Below are positions 43,104 through 50,794 of a stretch of DNA of 64,000 nt, piece after piece. A program made the position numbers and the translations under genes. How positions within the stretch are numbered: position 1 is the first letter of the stretch; each line of letters starts with the position of its first letter. Source of the DNA: Corynebacterium lubricantis DSM 45231 (GTDB taxonomy: Bacteria; Actinomycetota; Actinomycetes; Mycobacteriales; Mycobacteriaceae); assembly GCF_000379425.1 (NCBI RefSeq), contig NZ_KB902236.1, forward strand, positions 127 through 64,126. Reading direction: 5' to 3'. The notes under the pieces were generated by a model. That model searched no databases, was not told the DNA's origin, and was given only the letters and a program-made list of their open reading frames with translations.

Positions 43104-43305
43104 ATTTATGGTCGCGTGGCTGTCATTCGTTCCAGTAATTACCCGATGAGCGTTTAATTACATTTCGCTAATCGACGATTGCTCCCGCCCGAATCCCCTC
43201 CAGCACTTCCATAGAACATAGTTTCTAACTTCCTCTTGCGATTTCCATGATTACATGTATTATCGAAAACATCAAGTCGAACACATAGTCGATTAAGGGG
43301 GAATT

Positions 43306-44808
43306 ATGGCAGATGAAATCACGCAAATTGTTGATCAGATAGAACAGTCTCTCGAACGACTGTCTGACATCATGATGGATCCCGATTCCCTTGCCCTACA
43401 GGAAATCCATGAGGACTTTGAGCGGCTCGAATCCGCATTCAATCTCAAGTCAGGAATTGATGCCTCTTTCGCCTATGTCTGTGATCGCGATAATGCTGGT
43501 CAACTTGTCGGCGCCAATTACCCGATTGAATATCTCACCCAACGCCTTGGGCTGAGCCGCCGAGCGGGCTTCGATCGCATTGAGCGAGGGAAAGCACTCT
43601 TCCAGCCAATCAACATTCCCGAGCCAGAGGTCCTCCCCGATGACGAGGAAGACAAGGCTCGAGAAGAAGAGGAGCGCAAGCGGAGAGAAGACGAGGAGCG
43701 CAAAGCTCAAGCACGCGCACGCCAACAGGCCAAAGAGCGTGCTGCCTCGGAAGAAAAACAACGCATCATCAATCAAGCTCTACGTGACCTGTCCGAGCAC
43801 TCACAACCAGGTCGGTCTGAAATTTATGCACAAGCCATGGAAGCTGCGAAAACCCGCGGCCCCGAGGATCTTCGCAAATTCGTTGAGAATCTAGTGCGCC
43901 AAGCCAACCGGCAGGCACGGGATACATCGGGCAAACGAGATCCATTCGCTGCTTTTAAGCGTCGCAGCATCCAGATCGGTGAACCAGACTCGCAAGGCCT
44001 CAGCAAAATCGTCATCATGGCGCCGGCCGGCGAAGCAGCACTTCTGAAGAGCCACCTCGATGCAGGCTATGCTCCAGGGTCCAACATGCCTGACGGCTCC
44101 AAAGAAGATAAGCGCACTCGGTCTCAGCGTGGATTCGATCAGCTTATGAAGATCCTTCGTTCTTTCTCGAACGAAAAATCCAAGAATAATAAAGGTGTCG
44201 GAAGCGTCGTCTTGTCTGTCACGATGGATGACCTCGCTAACGCTGACGAAAACACCCAATTCCCCACCAACACCGGAATCGACATCGACTGCTTTGATGC
44301 CCTGCGTCTCGGCTTCACCGGAACGGATTTCGTGGTTCAGGTTGATTCCTTCACCGGAATTCCACTCTCCATGGGCGAAACCCGACTCGCCGATGTTTAC
44401 CTTCGCATGGCAATACTGGCGGCTCAGGCAGTATGCGCCTGGTTCGGTTGCACTAAGCCTTTCTCCGAATTAGAAATCCACCACATACGGGCCTACATAC
44501 AAGGTGGGCTGACAGACATAGACAATCTCCTTGCCTTATGTCGAGAACATCATCGCTGCAACAATGACAACCGCGATGGAGCAGGAAACAAAGGCTACAT
44601 CGACCGGGATCCTGAAACCGGAGAAGTAGCAGTATTCCCTGCGAACGGTGGAGCTCCTCAGCCTAATACCACTCACCAATACGAACAGTCCGCAGGACAG
44701 AAGCTGAAGCGGCGAGGCCAAAAGAAATACAGCAAAACTGGCCCACCCCGGCAACCTGATCCTCCCTTGTTCCCAGTCCCAAACCTCTCAGAGCATAGTT
44801 CTGCCTAA
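43306..44808 (+). CDS. DUF222/HNH endonuclease domain protein
   Basis: A 500-residue protein with an N-terminal DUF222-type region (helical, LSDIMMDPDSLALQEIHEDFERLESAFN and YPIEYLTQRLGLSRRAGFDRIERGKALF), a highly charged coiled coil around 120-165 (DDEEDKAREEEERKRREDEE), a middle segment, and a C-terminal HNH nuclease: CAWFGCTKPFSELEIHHIRA with LCREHHRCNND. DUF222-HNH proteins are multicopy in corynebacteria and mycobacteria (13E12 repeat type); their role is unclear and may be mobile. ATG at 43306 follows AAGGGGGAA. Codon use is less GC-rich than neighbouring core genes. Confidence 0.88.
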   Translation: MADEITQIVDQIEQSLERLSDIMMDPDSLALQEIHEDFERLESAFNLKSGIDASFAYVCDRDNAGQLVGANYPIEYLTQRLGLSRRAGFDRIERGKALFQPINIPEPEVLPDDEEDKAREEEERKRREDEERKAQARARQQAKERAASEEKQRIINQALRDLSEHSQPGRSEIYAQAMEAAKTRGPEDLRKFVENLVRQANRQARDTSGKRDPFAAFKRRSIQIGEPDSQGLSKIVIMAPAGEAALLKSHLDAGYAPGSNMPDGSKEDKRTRSQRGFDQLMKILRSFSNEKSKNNKGVGSVVLSVTMDDLANADENTQFPTNTGIDIDCFDALRLGFTGTDFVVQVDSFTGIPLSMGETRLADVYLRMAILAAQAVCAWFGCTKPFSELEIHHIRAYIQGGLTDIDNLLALCREHHRCNNDNRDGAGNKGYIDRDPETGEVAVFPANGGAPQPNTTHQYEQSAGQKLKRRGQKKYSKTGPPRQPDPPLFPVPNLSEHSSA

Positions 44809-44853
44809 GTATCGGCCCTCGTCGTAGTGATGACGTGGTCGTTCCCTCGGCGT

Positions 44854-44859
44854 TATAAT
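44854..44859 (+). promoter_or_regulatory. -10 box upstream of the first fadD
   Basis: A perfect TATAAT (44854-44859), 59 bases before the ATG, marks the probable promoter of the acyl-CoA ligase gene. The -35 region (around 44831-44836) is weak. Confidence 0.5.
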
Positions 44860-44918
44860 CGGCGTTTACATCATATTTCTCAGCTTTGAACCTAAAGCAA
44901 TAACGATTGGATTATTGA

Positions 44919-46631
44919 ATGTCGGCATTTGAAACAAAAGCTTGGTTGGATCACTACACACCTTGGACTCCGAAAAATTTGGATTACGGGGACACCACTC
45001 TGCTGGATCTCTATGACAACAACCTTGCTATTAATGCCGACAAACCGGCGACTTGGTTCTTCGGTCGCCGCCAAACCTATGACGAACTCGACAAAGTCGT
45101 TCGCCGCGCAGCTGCCGGCCTCAAAGCTTTCGGTGTTCGCCCCGGCGACCGCGTCGCCATCATGCTGCCCAACTGTCCTCAGCACATCGCAGCTTTCTAT
45201 GCAGTACTTAAGCTTGGCGCAACCGTGGTCGAACACAACCCGCTGTACACGGCTCATGAGCTGCGCGGACAATTTCAAGATCACGGTGCCCGAGTGGCTA
45301 TCGGCTGGGACAAGTCAGCTGGAACATTGGACGAGCTCCGCAAAGACACCGAACTAGAGACAATCATCAGCGTCAACATGGTCAATGCCATGCCTAAGCT
45401 GCAACAGATTGCTCTGAAGATTCCAATCAAAAAGTTGCGCGATTCACGCGACCAACTGACTGCCCCAGCACCAAACACAGTTCCTTGGGAGACGCTCATC
45501 AGCTCCGCGATCGGTGGCGAAGGCGATGACATTGTCTCGGAACCGTCCGTCACTAAGGAATCTTCGGCCCTAGTCCTCTATACCTCTGGAACTACAGGTT
45601 CCCCGAAGGGAGCTGAACTCTCACACGGAAATCTTTTCGCAAACCTCCTGCAGGGCAAAGCTTGGGTCAAGGGCCTCGGCGACTACGACGAGCGCATGCT
45701 GGCGGCTCTTCCCCTCTTCCACGCTTATGGCATGACCATGGTGTGTACGCTTTCCGTTTACATCGGCGCAGAGATGGTGTTGCTACCTTCCCCACAGATT
45801 CCACTGATCATGGACGTGATGAAAAAGCACACTCCAACCTGGGTTCCTGGTGTTCCCACTATTTACGAGAAGATCGCCAACTCGGCTGAGGAACAAGGCA
45901 TCGAAATCAAGGGAATCCGCAACGCATTCTCCGGTGCTTCCACGTTGCCCACGAGCACTGTAGAAAAGTGGGAACGTCTTACCGATGGCCTCCTCGTCGA
46001 GGGCTACGGACTGACAGAAACTTCGCCGATTCTTGTGGGTAATCCCATGAGCGAAGCACGCCGCCCCGGCTACATTGGTATTCCCTTCCCTGACACGGAA
46101 ATCCGCATCGCCAATCCCGACAACTTGGACGAAACAATGCCTGACGGCGAAGAGGGAGAACTCCTCGCCCGCGGCCCCCAGGTATTTAAGGGCTATCTAA
46201 ACAAGCCCGAAGAAACCGAAAAGGTCTTTCACAATGGCTGGTTCCGCACCGGCGACATGGGCATCATGGACGAAGACGGGTTTATCCGTCTCGTCGCTCG
46301 CCTGAAGGAAATCATCATCACCGGTGGGTTTAACGTCTATCCCGCCGAGGTAGAAGACACGATCCGCGATCATCCCGATGTCGACACAGTTGCCGTTGTT
46401 GGCCGTCCGCGCGAGGACGGTTCCGAGGATGTGGTTGCCTGCGTGACTTTGAACGATGGCGCCGCCCTCGATCCAGAAGGCCTGAAAGAGTTCGCACGGG
46501 AGCGTCTCACTCGGTACAAGGTTCCGCGTACCTTCTACCACTTTGAAGAGCTAAATACCGATCAGCTTGGCAAGATTCGTCGCCGAGAAGTACAAAAGGA
46601 CCTGCTTAAACTGCTGGAGCAAAAGAAGTAA
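44919..46631 (+). CDS. Long-chain fatty-acid--CoA ligase, first copy
   Basis: A 570-residue ANL-family acyl-CoA synthetase. The AMP-binding P-loop is LVLYTSGTTGSPKGAELSH near 222-240; A5 is VEGYGLTETSPILVGNP, the ATP-ribose motif GWFRTGDMGIMDEDGF, the hinge LKEIIITGGFNVYPAEVED, and the A10 catalytic lysine LGKIRRREV. It begins MSAFETKAW, the same as the second copy. It is less GC-rich than that copy, with more third-position A/T. Such FadD proteins activate exogenous or degraded fatty acids for reuse. Confidence 0.92.
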   Translation: MSAFETKAWLDHYTPWTPKNLDYGDTTLLDLYDNNLAINADKPATWFFGRRQTYDELDKVVRRAAAGLKAFGVRPGDRVAIMLPNCPQHIAAFYAVLKLGATVVEHNPLYTAHELRGQFQDHGARVAIGWDKSAGTLDELRKDTELETIISVNMVNAMPKLQQIALKIPIKKLRDSRDQLTAPAPNTVPWETLISSAIGGEGDDIVSEPSVTKESSALVLYTSGTTGSPKGAELSHGNLFANLLQGKAWVKGLGDYDERMLAALPLFHAYGMTMVCTLSVYIGAEMVLLPSPQIPLIMDVMKKHTPTWVPGVPTIYEKIANSAEEQGIEIKGIRNAFSGASTLPTSTVEKWERLTDGLLVEGYGLTETSPILVGNPMSEARRPGYIGIPFPDTEIRIANPDNLDETMPDGEEGELLARGPQVFKGYLNKPEETEKVFHNGWFRTGDMGIMDEDGFIRLVARLKEIIITGGFNVYPAEVEDTIRDHPDVDTVAVVGRPREDGSEDVVACVTLNDGAALDPEGLKEFARERLTRYKVPRTFYHFEELNTDQLGKIRRREVQKDLLKLLEQKK

Positions 46632-46730
46632 ATTAATTAACTAAGAATTGTGGTTCGTTTCGCAAATGTGTGGCATACTAAAAAACTAACCAATCATGAC
46701 CTGCATCACATTTGACCGAAAGGTGCCCCC

Positions 46731-48440
46731 GTGTCGGCCTTCGAAACTAAAGCATGGACAAAGCAATACGCAGAGTGGACCCCCACCACCCTGGAATATG
46801 GGGACACCACCCTCGTTGACGTATACGACAACAATCTGAAGAAAAACTCGCACAAATCAGCAACCTGGTTTTTCGGCAGGACCCAAACTTATGGTGCCCT
46901 CGACCAACAGGTGAAAGCGGCGGCGGCTGGCCTCAAGGCCTTCGGTGTCCGCCCCGGCGACCGCGTCGCCATCGTGCTGCCGAACTGCCCCCAGCACATC
47001 GCCGCCCTTTACGCCGTGCTCAAGCTCGGCGCCACCGTTGTTGAACACAACCCGCTCTACACCGAGCACGAACTCAAGGGCTTGTTCCAGGACCATGGTG
47101 CCCGCGTCGCCATCGTCTGGGACAAGGCAGTTCCCATCGTGGATAACCTCCGCAAAGACTCAAACCTGGAAACGATCATCAGCGTGAACATGGTCGAGGC
47201 CATGCCAAAATTGCAGCAAGCCCTGCTGCGGATCCCGCTTCCGTCCATCCGGGAGAAGCGCTCCGCCCTGACCGGCGACGCGCCGAACGCGATCGAGTGG
47301 AAGACCCTCCTTAGCGATGCCATCGGCGGCTCCGTCGAACACGTGAAGTTCCCCGAGGTGATTAATAAGGAAGATACGGCCATCATCCTGTACACCTCCG
47401 GCACTACCGGCAAGCCAAAAGGTGTTCCCCTCTCACACGCCAACATCTACTCCAATTGCAAGGCGGGCGAAGCCTGGGTTCCCGAATTTGGCAAGGGCGA
47501 CGAACGCATGATGGGAGCCCTTCCCATGTTTCATGCATACGGTCTGACTCTGATTGGCGTACTCGCCGTCCACGTCGGCGCCGAGATGATCCTCATGCCT
47601 GCCCCGCGTATCCCGCTCATCATGGACATCATGAAGAAGCACACGCCAACCTGGCTCCCAGCAGTGCCGACTCTGTACACGAAGATCATCGAGGCTGCGA
47701 AGGAAGAAAACATCGAGATCCGGGGCATCAGGAATTCCTTCTCCGGTGCCGCCCCGCTCCCAGTGGCAACAGTTGAGGCGTGGGAAGAACTAACTGGTGG
47801 CCTCCTCGTCGAGGGCTATGGCCTTTCGGAGACCTCCCCAGTCCTGGTCGCCAACCCAATGGACGGGAACCGCCGCCCGGGCTACATTGGCGTCCCCTTC
47901 CCCGACACCGAAGTTCGCATCGCCAACCCCGAGAACTTGGACGAGACCATGCCAGATGGCGAGGAAGGCGAGCTGCTTTGCCGTGGCCCGCAGGTGTTTA
48001 GCGGGTACCTCGAAAACCCCGAGGCCAACGCGGAGGCCTTCCACGATGGCTGGTTCCGCACCGGCGACGTCGGCATCATGGAATCGGACGGCTTCATCAA
48101 GGTCATCGCCCGCACCAAGGAAGTTATCATTACCGGCGGCTTCAATGTTTACCCAGCCGAAGTCGAGGATGTCGTCCGCAAGCATCCCGATGTGGTCAAT
48201 GTCGCGGTCGTCGGACGCCCTCGCGCAGACGGCTCCGAAGACCCAGTGGCCTGCGTCATCCTTCGTGATGGCTCAGCCCTGGACCCCGAAGGCCTCAAGG
48301 CATTCGCCGCCGAACGACTCACCAACTACAAGGTTCCCCGTACCTTCTACCACTTCGAGGAGTTGAAGTCGGACCAGTTGGGCAAGATTCGTCGCCGCGA
48401 AGTGCGGACAGACTTGCTCAAGCTTCTCGAGGAGAGCTAA
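46731..48440 (+). CDS. Long-chain fatty-acid--CoA ligase, second copy
   Basis: A 569-residue paralogue of the preceding gene, conserved over its whole length, with the same motifs (YTSGTTGKPKGVPLSH, VEGYGLSETSPVLVANP, GWFRTGDVGIMESDGF, ITGGFNVYPAEVED, LGKIRRREV). It starts with GTG at 46731 after GAAAGGTGCCCCC. Codons are far more biased to C at third positions, suggesting higher expression than copy one. A strong terminator follows at 48467-48503. The pair appears to be an old tandem duplication. Confidence 0.93.
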   Translation: MSAFETKAWTKQYAEWTPTTLEYGDTTLVDVYDNNLKKNSHKSATWFFGRTQTYGALDQQVKAAAAGLKAFGVRPGDRVAIVLPNCPQHIAALYAVLKLGATVVEHNPLYTEHELKGLFQDHGARVAIVWDKAVPIVDNLRKDSNLETIISVNMVEAMPKLQQALLRIPLPSIREKRSALTGDAPNAIEWKTLLSDAIGGSVEHVKFPEVINKEDTAIILYTSGTTGKPKGVPLSHANIYSNCKAGEAWVPEFGKGDERMMGALPMFHAYGLTLIGVLAVHVGAEMILMPAPRIPLIMDIMKKHTPTWLPAVPTLYTKIIEAAKEENIEIRGIRNSFSGAAPLPVATVEAWEELTGGLLVEGYGLSETSPVLVANPMDGNRRPGYIGVPFPDTEVRIANPENLDETMPDGEEGELLCRGPQVFSGYLENPEANAEAFHDGWFRTGDVGIMESDGFIKVIARTKEVIITGGFNVYPAEVEDVVRKHPDVVNVAVVGRPRADGSEDPVACVILRDGSALDPEGLKAFAAERLTNYKVPRTFYHFEELKSDQLGKIRRREVRTDLLKLLEES

Positions 48441-48466
48441 GCCTCAAGCACAGCTAAGACCAGCAC

Positions 48467-48503
48467 AAATACCTCCAAACCACCCCCGGTTTGGGGGTAT
48501 TTT
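48467..48503 (+). terminator. Terminator after the second fadD
   Basis: AAATACCTCCAAACC (48467-48481) pairs over 15 bases, with one G-T pair, with 48488-48502 around the loop ACCCCC, then T and C. It separates fadD from the sulfur-stress operon that begins 80 bases on. Confidence 0.85.
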
Positions 48504-48513
48504 CATGCGTCCT

Positions 48514-48533
48514 ATATACCCCCTGGGGTATAT
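48514..48533. promoter_or_regulatory. CsoR/CstR-type operator 1
   Basis: ATATACCCCCTGGGGTATAT has perfect nine-base arms around CT, the GC-core, AT-flank palindrome bound by CsoR-family repressors. It lies in the probable promoter of the microprotein gene. Confidence 0.8.
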
Positions 48534-48542
48534 TAATTTTCG

Positions 48543-48560
48543 TAAACCCCCCGGGGTATA
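48543..48560. promoter_or_regulatory. CsoR/CstR-type operator 2
   Basis: TAAACCCCCCGGGGTATA is a second copy with one arm mismatch, 28 bases centre to centre from operator 1. A -10-like TATAGA (48557-48562) overlaps its right half, so binding would block the promoter. Confidence 0.75.
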
Positions 48561-48585
48561 GAAAACACTGAAAGGTCTCCTCATA

Positions 48586-48744
48586 ATGTGCCAACCTGCC
48601 ACCTGCTCTAACTGCGGAAAAACCACCTGGGCCGGATGCGGCCAACACGTCGATCAAGTAAAGGCCACCGTCCCCGCCGGACAATGGTGCACTTGTTCAA
48701 AGCCAGAGCCACAAAGCTTCCTCTCTCGACTGTTCGGAAAGTAG
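48586..48744 (+). CDS. Cysteine-rich microprotein (52 aa) of the sulfur-stress operon
   Basis: A 52-residue protein beginning MCQPATCSNCGKTTWAGCGQ, with cysteines at 2, 7, 10, 18, 35 and 37 and a histidine at 21. C7-x2-C10 and C35-x-C37 with the GKTTWAGCGQHV segment suggest a small zinc-ribbon-like fold or a persulfide carrier. A short helical tail (SFLSRLFGK) ends it. ATG at 48586 follows AAAGG by ten bases. It is the first gene behind two CsoR/CstR operators and 13 bases before the CoA-disulfide reductase gene. I recognise similar small proteins in actinobacteria but know of no assigned role. Confidence 0.85.
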   Translation: MCQPATCSNCGKTTWAGCGQHVDQVKATVPAGQWCTCSKPEPQSFLSRLFGK

Positions 48745-48757
48745 ACAAAGTAGAAAC

Positions 48758-50359
48758 ATGAAACCAACCACCGTCATCGTCGGCGGCGTCGCCGGCGGCA
48801 TGTCCACCGCAACGCGCTTGCGTCGCAACGACGAGAACCGCGAAATCATCGTTCTCGAGGCTTCCGGAAACGTCAGCTTCGCCAACTGCGGCCTCCCCTA
48901 CTACGTCGGCGACGTCATCACCGAGCGCCAGGACCTCCTGCTGCAGACACCTGAATCCCTGAAGAACAGGTTCAACCTCGACGTCCGCGCCAACACCCGC
49001 GCCACCGCCATCAACCGCGACAAGAAAACGGTCACTACCGACTCAGGCGAAGAAATCTCCTACGATTCCCTCGTCCTCTCCCCCGGCGCGACCCCACTGC
49101 TGCCACCCATCGAGGGCATCGAACGCGCACTCACCCTGCGCACCGTCGAAGACGTCGACAACATCGTCGCCCATCTCGAGGGCGCAAAGTCGGCAGCACT
49201 GATCGGTGGTGGCTTCATCGGCCTCGAGCTCGCAGAAAACCTCACTCACCGCGGCCTGAAGGTCACCGTGATCGAGCGCAGCCCACAGATCATGGCACCT
49301 CTCGACGAAGAGATGGCAGCGCTCGTCCAGAAGTACCTGGAAGACAACGGCGTCACCGTCCTCACTAACGCCGACACCACCCTCATCGGCGAGAACAGCC
49401 TCACCCTCGCCGACGGCACCACAGTCGATGCAGATATTACTGTCGCCGCCATCGGCGTCCGCCCCGCTTCCGAGCTGGCACGCGACGCCGGCCTCGACAT
49501 CGGCGCCCGCGGTGGCATCGTTGTCGACGACTACCAGCGCACCTCCGACCCGGCCATCTTTGCTCTCGGCGACGCCGCCGAGAAGCGTGACGGCGTCGAC
49601 GGCTCCGACACGCTGGTCCCACTGGCACAGACCGCGAACCGTCACGGTCGCCTGGTCGCCGACATTATTTCCGGCCGCGACGTCCGCCGCACCGGTACCC
49701 TGGGCACCTCGATCGTTGGCCTCTTCGGACTCTCGGCCGCAGCCGTGGGCTGGAACGAACGCAAGGCGAAGGCAGCCGGCCTGAACCCGCGCGTCATCCA
49801 CCTGCACCCCGCCGACCATGCCGGTTACTACCCTGGTTCGCACCAGATGCACCTGAAGCTCGTTGTCAACGCCGACACCGATGCCATCCTGGGCGCTCAA
49901 GGTGTGGGCGAGGGCGGCGTCGATAAGCGAATCGACGTCATTGCCACCGCCATGCGTGGCGGACTGACCGCCTCTGATCTTGCGGACCTCGAGCTCGCGT
50001 ATGCGCCCCAGTTCTCGTCGGCGAAGGACCCTGTCAACATGGCAGGTTTCATCAACGACAACATTGTCCAGGGCGAGAAGACGGTCCAGTTCCACGAGCT
50101 GGAGCAGTATCTGGAAGATGGCTGGGAGCTGATCGACGTCCGCGAGCCGAGCGAGTTCGCGGCCGGCCAGATCCCGGGGGCACGCAACGTCCCACTCAAT
50201 GATCTGCGCGACCGGATCGAGGAATTCAAGGGTGGCAAGTACGTCGTCCACTGCCAGGTCGGCCTGCGCGGCCACACGGCCTCATCACTCCTGCGCAACC
50301 ATGACATCGACGTGGCTAACTTGGACGGCGGTTACGTCACATGGTCGTCTGTACAGTAG
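48758..50359 (+). CDS. CoA-disulfide reductase with C-terminal rhodanese domain
   Basis: A 533-residue CoADR-Rhod fusion. Residues 1-450 are a FAD/NAD(P)H oxidoreductase of the CoADR/NADH-oxidase class: VGGVAGGMSTATRLRR, the single redox cysteine C44 in FANCGLPYYVGD, SAALIGGGFIGLELAENL, and TSDPAIFALGDAAE. From about 455 a rhodanese domain follows (WELIDVREPSEFAAGQIPGA) with active-site C499 in VVHCQVGLRG. Such fusions reduce CoA-persulfide and polysulfides and act on elemental or reactive sulfur. Regulation by a CstR-like repressor six bases downstream fits a role in persulfide control rather than copper. Confidence 0.93.
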   Translation: MKPTTVIVGGVAGGMSTATRLRRNDENREIIVLEASGNVSFANCGLPYYVGDVITERQDLLLQTPESLKNRFNLDVRANTRATAINRDKKTVTTDSGEEISYDSLVLSPGATPLLPPIEGIERALTLRTVEDVDNIVAHLEGAKSAALIGGGFIGLELAENLTHRGLKVTVIERSPQIMAPLDEEMAALVQKYLEDNGVTVLTNADTTLIGENSLTLADGTTVDADITVAAIGVRPASELARDAGLDIGARGGIVVDDYQRTSDPAIFALGDAAEKRDGVDGSDTLVPLAQTANRHGRLVADIISGRDVRRTGTLGTSIVGLFGLSAAAVGWNERKAKAAGLNPRVIHLHPADHAGYYPGSHQMHLKLVVNADTDAILGAQGVGEGGVDKRIDVIATAMRGGLTASDLADLELAYAPQFSSAKDPVNMAGFINDNIVQGEKTVQFHELEQYLEDGWELIDVREPSEFAAGQIPGARNVPLNDLRDRIEEFKGGKYVVHCQVGLRGHTASSLLRNHDIDVANLDGGYVTWSSVQ

Positions 50360-50364
50360 GGGCT

Positions 50365-50625
50365 ATGAAAATAACTGCAGAGGAGGCTAAGCCAGCGATC
50401 ACGCGCCTTAAGCGTGCGCGTGGCCAGCTTGATGCCATCATCCGCATGCTCGAGGAGGGTGAGGAGTGCGAAAAGGTGGCCACGCAGATCTCCGCGGCCT
50501 CCACGGCGGTCTCTCGCGCTGGCTTCCTTGTCATCTCCAAGGGCATGCAAAAATGCATGGAGGAAGAGGGGCCAAACTCCCTTGACCAGGAGAGATTGGA
50601 AAAAATCTTCTTGTCCCTGGCCTAA
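50365..50625 (+). CDS. CsoR-family repressor, CstR-like persulfide sensor
   Basis: An 86-residue all-helical repressor of the CsoR/RcnR family: RLKRARGQLDAIIRMLEEGEECEKVATQISA. The copper-sensing CsoR ligand set is Cys-His-Cys; here the cysteines are C35 and C64, but the position four before C64, where CsoR has its histidine, is Gly60. That two-cysteine set is the one of CstR, which responds to reactive sulfur species by disulfide or polysulfide bridging. The ATG at 50365 has AGGGG just upstream; the gene is last in the operon. The two operators at its head indicate negative autoregulation. Confidence 0.88.
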   Translation: MKITAEEAKPAITRLKRARGQLDAIIRMLEEGEECEKVATQISAASTAVSRAGFLVISKGMQKCMEEEGPNSLDQERLEKIFLSLA

Positions 50626-50723
50626 GCCTTGGCCTAGGCCCCCGCATAAGCAAAGGGGTCACACCCGAATCCTGTCCAAAACATGAGAGTTCCCTCACAA
50701 TACAGGGCGTGTCGTTCACTTCC

Positions 50724-50750
50724 TACGAGTTCGTAAGTTACGGTGTCGTA
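50724..50750. promoter_or_regulatory. Tandem TACG/CGTA inverted repeats in the fas promoter region
   Basis: TACGAGTTCGTA (50724-50735) and TACGGTGTCGTA (50739-50750) are two 12-base inverted repeats 15 bases apart, 45 bases before fas. Their repetition suggests a cooperative operator, for example for the TetR-type fas regulator FasR of actinobacteria; the regulator is an inference. Confidence 0.55.
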
Positions 50751-50794
50751 GTTGCACTGTTTCCGACCCCTAAACACTTTGAAGGAACATCCGC

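Noticed and set aside
50365..50625. Copper-sensing CsoR
   Set aside because: The His of the Cu(I) site is replaced (Gly60) and no copper transporter or chaperone is adjacent; a CstR-like sulfur sensor fits better.
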